From positions 1-5,205 of the forward strand of contig JBLFXJ010000478.1 of the NCBI GenBank assembly GCA_047609825.1: a stretch of 5,205 nucleotides of DNA. Direction: 5' to 3'. Every line of letters begins with the position of its first letter. The stretch's first letter is position 1. Source of the stretch: GCA-2862545 sp047609825 (lineage in GTDB: Bacteria; Myxococcota_A; UBA796; GCA-2862545). A program made the position numbers and the translations under genes. Of the stretch, positions 1-5,205 are shown piece after piece. Below the pieces are notes generated by a model. That model did not search any database. It had not been told where the DNA came from and saw only the letters and a list, made by a program, of their open reading frames with translations.

Positions 1-91
1 AGTTCGAACAATACGCCGCCAAAGCGCCGTTTGTGATCCGCATCGACGTGGTCGCGGGCGTGAAGCGGTACGTACGAGAAGGGAGCGCCCG

Positions 92-95
<4 letters not shown>
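1..95 (+). CDS. 3' end of an upstream operon gene, partial
   Basis: Only the last 30 codons are visible, read from position 3 to a TGA at 93-95. The peptide begins FEQYAAKAPF and ends in KRYVREGSAR. The stop overlaps the ATG of the next gene as ATGA, which is typical of translationally coupled operon partners. The tail reads like the last strands of a winged-helix domain (pattern APF-x-I-R-I-D-V, then KRYVREG). It resembles the C-terminus of the small protein encoded at 1418-2098, where R-L-D-V is followed by LREGS. The identity of the full protein cannot be told from this stub. In BREX or Ter-related loci it could be one of several partner proteins, but nothing here decides. Confidence is for a real gene end, not for a function. 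Confidence 0.72.
78..85 (+). promoter_or_regulatory. Ribosome binding site of the BrxD-like ATPase gene
   Basis: GAAGGGAG lies 6 bases before the ATG at 92, a good Shine-Dalgarno match at normal spacing. It sits inside the end of the upstream gene and supports the ATG within the ATGA overlap as the true start. Confidence 0.7.
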
Positions 96-1407
<1,312 letters not shown>

Positions 1408-1414
<7 letters not shown>

Positions 1415-1467
1415 CGGATGGGTGGGCCACGCCGACGCTGGAGCCGTTCCGTCCCGCGTGGAAGCGT
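1408..1467 (+). other. Possible true 5' end of the small gene, in a different frame
   Basis: From GTG at 1408, inside the last codons of brxD, a frame reads VVADGWATPTLEPFRPAWKR and has G/C at 16 of 20 third positions by hand count. It closes at TGA 1549-1551. The annotated frame over the same stretch has 10 of 16 and is rich in Arg and Pro. After about 1468 the preference reverses (27 of 32 in the annotated frame against 17 of 27). Skipping one base near 1462-1470 would join the two into one continuous protein. This may be a sequencing error, a real mutation or, less likely, programmed frameshifting. Confidence 0.45.
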
Positions 1468-2098
1468 GGTCGCGCACCCCGCTGTGCGCGCACTGCTGTC
1501 GCGCGGCGACCCCGGCACCCAGCCCCGACGTCACATCGTCGCCGGCACTGAGCTCGTGGCCTACTCGGCCACCCGCGTGCACATGAAGCGGGACGCGTGG
1601 GAGCTGCTCTCGCCCGATGGAATCCTGGTCCAGTGGATTCGACCCAAAGGGGAGGCGCCGTGGGCCATCGCGCTCTCCTATGCCGAGCTGCTCGACGTGT
1701 TCGGCGAGGTCAGGGAGTCGGCGTCGTGGGACGCCGTCCGGTGCTACCACTTCCCGTCCACGCCGACCGCTGCGAGCGCGTTTCGGGTGCTCGGGGCGGG
1801 CGGCGAGCCGGCCGCGCCGGTGCGACGCCGCCGCGGCGCGGAGGGCGGCGGTGTCGATGCTCGGCCAGCCATCTCCCGGGTGGTCGTCGAGCCAGTGGCC
1901 ATCGACGACGCGGTGCGGCGCGTGCTCACCCACCTCCGCGCGCACGGCAGCCTGAATGAGGCCGAGGTCACCCGCATGGCCGGTGGTCCGCGGGCGTATC
2001 GACGACTGCGGCTCCACGTGGAGGCGACCGGGGCGCCGGTGCGGCTCGATGTCACGCCACTTGGCGCGCTGTGGCGGCTGCGGGAGGGCAGCGAATGA
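1418..2098 (+). CDS. Unrecognised protein with probable C-terminal winged helix
   Basis: A 226-residue soluble protein; I do not recognise its family. Residues 40-125 look like a compact globular domain, including WELLSPDGILVQWIRPKGE (61-79). A charged, low-complexity linker follows at about 127-150 (RRRRG). The C-terminus (about 162-226) reads as a winged helix: DDAVRRVLTHLRAHG, then GSLNEAEVTRMAGGPRAYRR as helix-turn-helix, then strands RLDV and LWRLREGS. It is therefore probably a DNA-binding or adaptor subunit between the ATPase and the helicase. It lies 3 bases after the brxD stop and ends by ATGA overlap with the helicase gene, so it is part of the operon. The start is doubtful. The ATG at 1418 has no good ribosome binding site, and its first 16 codons are unusually arginine-rich with weak third-position G/C. 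Another frame opening with GTG at 1408 looks more gene-like until about 1467, so the true N-terminus may be lost to a one-base frameshift or sequencing error. The gene from about 1468 onward is secure. Confidence 0.78.
   Translation: MGGPRRRWSRSVPRGSVVAHPAVRALLSRGDPGTQPRRHIVAGTELVAYSATRVHMKRDAWELLSPDGILVQWIRPKGEAPWAIALSYAELLDVFGEVRESASWDAVRCYHFPSTPTAASAFRVLGAGGEPAAPVRRRRGAEGGGVDARPAISRVVVEPVAIDDAVRRVLTHLRAHGSLNEAEVTRMAGGPRAYRRLRLHVEATGAPVRLDVTPLGALWRLREGSE
2082..2088 (+). promoter_or_regulatory. Ribosome binding site of the helicase-exonuclease gene
   Basis: GGGAGGG sits 6 bases before the ATG at 2095, inside the end of the upstream gene. It favours the ATG at 2095, within the ATGA overlap, over an in-frame GTG at 2071 that would add eight residues and has no comparable site. 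Confidence 0.72.
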
Positions 2099-4812
2099 GC
2101 GTGTTTGCCCGTTTCGCCCCCCGCCTCCAGGAGGCCATCGTCGCCCGCCTCGGCTGGACGAGCCTTCGACCCGTCCAGGAGGAGGCCGGCGCGGCCCTCC
2201 TCGACGGCTGCAACGCCGTCGTGCTCGCGCCCACCGCCGGCGGAAAGACCGAGGCGTCGATGTTCCCGACGCTGTCGGCCCTTGTGGACGATCCACCGGC
2301 CGGTCTCGCGGCGCTGTACATCGCGCCGATCAAGGCTCTGCTCAACAACCAGGCCGACCGGTTGGGCCTGTACACCGAGATGGTCGGCCTCGACCGGTTC
2401 GTCTGGCACGGCGACACCCCGAGCAACCAGCGCACCCGGTTCTTGAAGGCGCCCGCCGAGCTCCTGATGACCACGCCCGAGTCGCTCGAGGTGATGCTCA
2501 TCTCCAAGCGGGTCGATGCCGCCGAGCTGTTCGCCGACCTGCGCATCATTGTCATCGACGAGATCCACGCCCTCGCCGGCTCCGACCGCGGGGCCCACCT
2601 GATGAGCGTCCTCGAGCGCCTCGCGCAGCTGTCCCAGCACGACGTCCAGCGGGTCGGCCTGAGCGCCACCGTCGGCAACCCCGACGCGATCCTCGCCTGG
2701 CTCCAGGGCACCTCGGCCCGCCCCGGACGCGTGGTCGATCCGCCCAAAGTGCCGGGAAGACGTCAGCTGCTCGTGGTTCACCGGGAAGACATGCCGGCCC
2801 TGGCCCACGACGCCGCCAAGCTGGCGCGCGGCCAGAAGAGCCTGTTCTTCTGTCAGTCGCGCGCCGCCACCGAGCTGGTCGCCGAGCACATGCGACGCCT
2901 CGGCACCGAGGTGTTCGTTCACCACAGCGCGGTGTCGAAGGAGGAGAGGCTCCTCGCCGAGGAGCGGTTCCACCACGGCTCCAACGCATGCATCGTCGCC
3001 ACCAGCACGCTCGAGCTCGGCATCGATGTGGGCGACCTGGACCGGGTGCTCCAGGCCGAGGCCCCCGACACGGTCAGCTCGTTCCTCCAGCGCATGGGGC
3101 GAACCGGCCGGCGGGCGGGCCAGGCCGCGAACACCACCTTCTTCTGCGAGACCACCGAAGCCGTCACCCAGGCCGTGGCGCTGATCGAGCTGGCCAAGGC
3201 GGGGTGGGTCGAGTCGGTCGAGGTGACCGATCGGTGCTGGCCGGTGGTCGTCCACCAGCTGCTGGCCATGGCGCTCGCCGCCGACGGCATCCCGCTCGAG
3301 GAGGCGTGGGCGCACCTGAGCCGGGTGCCCGACTTCTCTGGGATCCACCGGGCGGAGTTCGAGCGACTGGTGGCGTGGATGCTCCGGGACCGCGCGCTGC
3401 TCCAGGTGAGCGGGCGCCTGGTGCTCGGGCCGCGGGCCGAGCGGCGGTTCGGCCGGCGCAACTTCATGGAGCTGTTCGCCGTGTTCTCCAGCCCCCGGAG
3501 CTACTCGGTGCAGACCGGAGCGGGGCAGCCCATCGGCACCCTGAACCAGGGCTTCGTGGACCGCCTGGTCGATGGCGTGAGCTGCTTCCTGCTCGGCGGA
3601 CGGGCCTGGGCGGTGGACCGCATCCTCCACGACGATCGGCAGATCATCGTGCACCCGGCGCCCCGCGGCAAGCAGCCCACCTGGGGCGGGTATCTGCCAC
3701 AGTTCCTCGGGTTCGACCTGTGCCAGACCGTGCTCCAGGTCCTCACCTCGGACGCGTCTTACCCCTACCTCCACGAGACCGCGGCAGCGGTGCTGCAGGA
3801 CCAGCGCGCCGACTTCGAGGGCCTGCTCGAACCGGCGCGCGGCGGCATCGAGGTGGACGACGGTGAGATCCGGTGGTGGACCTTCGCCGGCGGTCGCATC
3901 AACTCCACCCTGCGCTACGCCCTCCAGGCGGTCGGCGGCGACTGGAAGGTCATCCCCGACAACTACCTGGTGAAGCTCCGCGCCGACGATCTCACCGAGC
4001 GTGACTTCCTCGCGGCCGTCGACCGGCTCCGCGACCCTGAGTTCTGGGAGGACGACAAGCTATGGGACGAAGTCGGAACGTCGCTTCCGAACTACCGGTT
4101 GAGCAAGTTCCAGTCCTTGATGCCGCCCTGGGTCGAGCGGGAGATGCTCGGGTCCTACCTGCTCGACGTCGCCGGGGCCTGGCGCTGGCTGGGGGGCGGG
4201 GAGGGGGACGCCCCCGTACGGGTGCCGGAAGCGCTGCGTCGCCGTCGCGCCGACGAGAGCGACGCCCCGCCACAGCGGCCAGATCCCGATGGCGGCGAGC
4301 CGAGCGTGCGGGGACAGCTCCCCATCCGATGGGTGACCGACGACGCCGGCTTGCGGCAGGCCTGCGCCACGTTGTCCCAGTCATCGGTCGTCGCGCTCGA
4401 CGTCGAGACCACGCTCCGCAACCACGTGCTGTGCCTGGTTCAGCTGGCCTCAGCGCACGAGGTGTACCTGCTGGATGCATTGGAACTCGCAGACCTCGGC
4501 CCGCTGGGCGAGCTGCTCGCGAACCCTGACGTGGTGAAGGTCATCCACAACGCGGACTTCGAACGGTCCGTTCTGCGGAAGTACGGGATCACCATCGACA
4601 ATGTCGTCGACACCCTCGCCAGGTCGCGCGCCCTGCGCCCCGAGGCCACCGGGGGTCACAGCCTGAAGGCCGTCTGCGCCCGAGAGCTCGGGCTCGAGAT
4701 CGACAAGGGGCCGCAGGTGAGCGACTGGACCCGGCGTCCGCTCACCACCCGCCAGGAGGCATACGCGGCGTTGGATGCCGAGGTATTGCTGCAGCTGCAC
4801 GATCGGCTCTAG
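2095..4812 (+). CDS. Lhr/BrxHI-like helicase fused to RNase D-type exonuclease
   Basis: A 905-residue two-part enzyme. Residues 1-370 are a superfamily II helicase core: LRPVQ (24-28), Walker A APTAGGKT (45-52, K51), motif Ia IAPIKALLNNQ (76-86), motif Ib TTPES (126-130), DEIH box (155-158), SAT (190-192), motif V STLELGIDVGD (304-314) and motif VI QRMGRTGRR (332-340). Residues about 370-695 resemble the accessory region of Lhr-type helicases, with a winged helix and a beta domain (GRAWAVDRI at 502-510, PTWGG at 528-532). This is the type called BrxHI in type 2 BREX. After a charged linker (about 700-740), residues 742-905 form a DEDDy exonuclease like RNase D. Exo I is LDVET (D769, E771), Exo II is HNADFE (D821), and Exo III is Y890-x3-D894 in EAYAALDAEV. 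All catalytic residues are present, but the HRDC domains of RNase D are missing. It should unwind nucleic acid 3'-5' and degrade 3' ends; whether the substrate is DNA or RNA is open. The start is set by the ATGA overlap and a good ribosome binding site. Its ATPase partner is the BrxD-like protein. Confidence 0.92.
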   Translation: MSVFARFAPRLQEAIVARLGWTSLRPVQEEAGAALLDGCNAVVLAPTAGGKTEASMFPTLSALVDDPPAGLAALYIAPIKALLNNQADRLGLYTEMVGLDRFVWHGDTPSNQRTRFLKAPAELLMTTPESLEVMLISKRVDAAELFADLRIIVIDEIHALAGSDRGAHLMSVLERLAQLSQHDVQRVGLSATVGNPDAILAWLQGTSARPGRVVDPPKVPGRRQLLVVHREDMPALAHDAAKLARGQKSLFFCQSRAATELVAEHMRRLGTEVFVHHSAVSKEERLLAEERFHHGSNACIVATSTLELGIDVGDLDRVLQAEAPDTVSSFLQRMGRTGRRAGQAANTTFFCETTEAVTQAVALIELAKAGWVESVEVTDRCWPVVVHQLLAMALAADGIPLEEAWAHLSRVPDFSGIHRAEFERLVAWMLRDRALLQVSGRLVLGPRAERRFGRRNFMELFAVFSSPRSYSVQTGAGQPIGTLNQGFVDRLVDGVSCFLLGGRAWAVDRILHDDRQIIVHPAPRGKQPTWGGYLPQFLGFDLCQTVLQVLTSDASYPYLHETAAAVLQDQRADFEGLLEPARGGIEVDDGEIRWWTFAGGRINSTLRYALQAVGGDWKVIPDNYLVKLRADDLTERDFLAAVDRLRDPEFWEDDKLWDEVGTSLPNYRLSKFQSLMPPWVEREMLGSYLLDVAGAWRWLGGGEGDAPVRVPEALRRRRADESDAPPQRPDPDGGEPSVRGQLPIRWVTDDAGLRQACATLSQSSVVALDVETTLRNHVLCLVQLASAHEVYLLDALELADLGPLGELLANPDVVKVIHNADFERSVLRKYGITIDNVVDTLARSRALRPEATGGHSLKAVCARELGLEIDKGPQVSDWTRRPLTTRQEAYAALDAEVLLQLHDRL
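4318..4809 (+). other. DEDDy 3'-5' exonuclease domain of the helicase fusion
   Basis: This part encodes helicase residues 742-905. Besides the three Exo motifs, the family's extra features are present: NVVDTLARSR after Exo II (compare the conserved DT of RNase D), GHSLKAVCARELGLEIDKG, and SDWTRRPLTTRQ just before the Exo III tyrosine. That last segment matches the RNase D pattern of S-D-W followed by RPL-T-x-RQ. The domain stops about 11 residues after Exo III, with no HRDC module, so substrate binding would rely on the helicase part. Confidence 0.88.
4809..4812. other. CTAG shared by two convergent stop codons
   Basis: The palindrome CTAG supplies TAG for the plus-strand helicase gene (4810-4812) and TAG for the minus-strand TetR gene (complement of 4809-4811). 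The two genes overlap tail to tail by 4 bases. No intergenic space remains, so any transcription terminator must lie inside coding sequence; I see no clear hairpin followed by a T-run. Confidence 0.85.
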
Positions 4813-5205
4813 CGCTTCACCTCTCCCCCCAACAACCCCTCCACCCGCCGCACCGCCGCCCCCTCGATCGCATCCGCCATCCCGCCATCCTCCACGGCCC
4901 CCGCCAGCACCGCCGCCCCCACCACGGTCACCGCCACCTCGAGCGCCGCCTCCACGCCCTGTGCCCTGAGCGCCGCCACCAGCCCCTCCAGGTGCGTCGC
5001 ATACGCCCCGCCCTCGCCCGACCGCCGTACGTCCACGGGATGGGCAGCCAACGCGCAGTTGTCCAACACCTCCGTGCGCCGCGCCGGTTCCAGGTACGAG
5101 CGCAGCACGTCGCGCACGCCAGCTGGACCCGCCGCGTCGCGCACCTCGGCGATCAGCCCCGGCTCGAGCGCGAGCACCTCCGCGACCAGGGCCCGCTTCG
5201 ACGCG
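4809..5205 (-). CDS. TetR-family transcriptional regulator, N-terminus cut off
   Basis: The frame is open from the window edge to a TAG at 4811-4809, giving 131 visible residues. It starts ASKRALVAEVLA, which matches the end of the TetR DNA-binding domain (usually a 'F-x-SK-x-x-L' segment after the recognition helix). The rest is the ligand-binding, dimerising C-terminal domain: RSYLEPARRTEVLDNCALAA, then helices through LEGLVAALRAQ and the alanine/valine-rich AVTVVGAAVLAGAVED. The Y-L-x-P-x-x-R followed by a Cys and ALAA is common in one TetR subgroup. Most of the helix-turn-helix lies beyond the edge at 5205. A GTG at 5177 would give a shorter reading, but the frame clearly continues upstream of it. 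Such proteins repress nearby genes, often for efflux or small-molecule response; target and ligand cannot be told. It faces the defence-like operon and is probably not part of it. Runs of C on the plus strand here simply reflect Gly-, Ala- and Val-rich codons on the minus strand. Confidence 0.85.
   Translation of the reverse strand, partial: ASKRALVAEVLALEPGLIAEVRDAAGPAGVRDVLRSYLEPARRTEVLDNCALAAHPVDVRRSGEGGAYATHLEGLVAALRAQGVEAALEVAVTVVGAAVLAGAVEDGGMADAIEGAAVRRVEGLLGGEVKR

Noticed and set aside
2071..2094. Earlier GTG start for the helicase
   Set aside because: It would add eight residues with no family resemblance, whereas ATG 2095 has GGGAGGG at 6 bases and an ATGA overlap like that of brxD.
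1744..3774. 676-codon open frame on the minus strand
   Set aside because: It is antisense to the helicase gene, is rich in His, Arg, Gly and Glu without any domain, and exists because stop codons are rare opposite high-GC genes.
1956..3866. 636-codon plus-strand open frame within the helicase region
   Set aside because: It is Arg/Pro/Gly/His-rich nonsense in a shifted frame, while the overlapping frame shows all helicase motifs in order.
4195..4215. GGGGG...CCCCC inverted sequence as a possible terminator
   Set aside because: It lies inside the helicase linker coding sequence, has no T-run after it, and the exonuclease motifs continue in frame beyond it.
4825..4960. C-rich, CCGCC-like stretch that looks like a simple repeat
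   Set aside because: There is no regular period. It is explained by Gly/Ala/Val codons of the TetR gene on the minus strand.
4775..4969. Short plus-strand proline-rich frame past the helicase end
   Set aside because: It is composed almost only of Pro, Ala, Ser and Arg and lies opposite the well-supported TetR gene.

Overview
The window is very GC-rich (estimated by eye at close to 70 %) with strong G/C preference at third codon positions and almost no intergenic space. This fits a high-GC bacterium, such as an actinobacterium or a myxobacterium, but the sequence alone does not decide which.

Layout: positions 1-4812 hold a tightly packed plus-strand operon. It starts with the last 30 codons of an upstream gene (stop at 93-95). 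This overlaps by ATGA an AAA+-type P-loop ATPase of the BrxD/DUF2791 family (92-1414). Next is a small unrecognised gene with a probable C-terminal winged-helix domain (1418-2098). This overlaps by ATGA a 905-residue protein (2095-4812) that joins an Lhr/BrxHI-like superfamily II helicase to a C-terminal RNase D-type DEDDy 3'-5' exonuclease domain. A minus-strand gene, cut by the window edge, follows convergently. It encodes most of a TetR-family regulator (4809-5205) and shares the CTAG palindrome with the helicase as its stop codon.

Working together: BrxD-family ATPases and Lhr-like helicases (BrxHI) are accessory partners in type 2 BREX phage defence, and related pairs occur in other predicted defence and DNA-processing operons. 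The translational coupling suggests the four plus-strand products act together. The inferred scheme is an ATPase switch, a DNA-binding winged-helix adaptor and a helicase fused to its own exonuclease. No core BREX gene (pglX methyltransferase, pglZ, brxC/pglY) is visible, so the system type cannot be fixed. Most notable are the helicase-exonuclease fusion, the matching tails of the upstream protein and the small protein, and signs of a reading-frame break at the start of the small gene. The TetR gene is probably the edge of unrelated host sequence.
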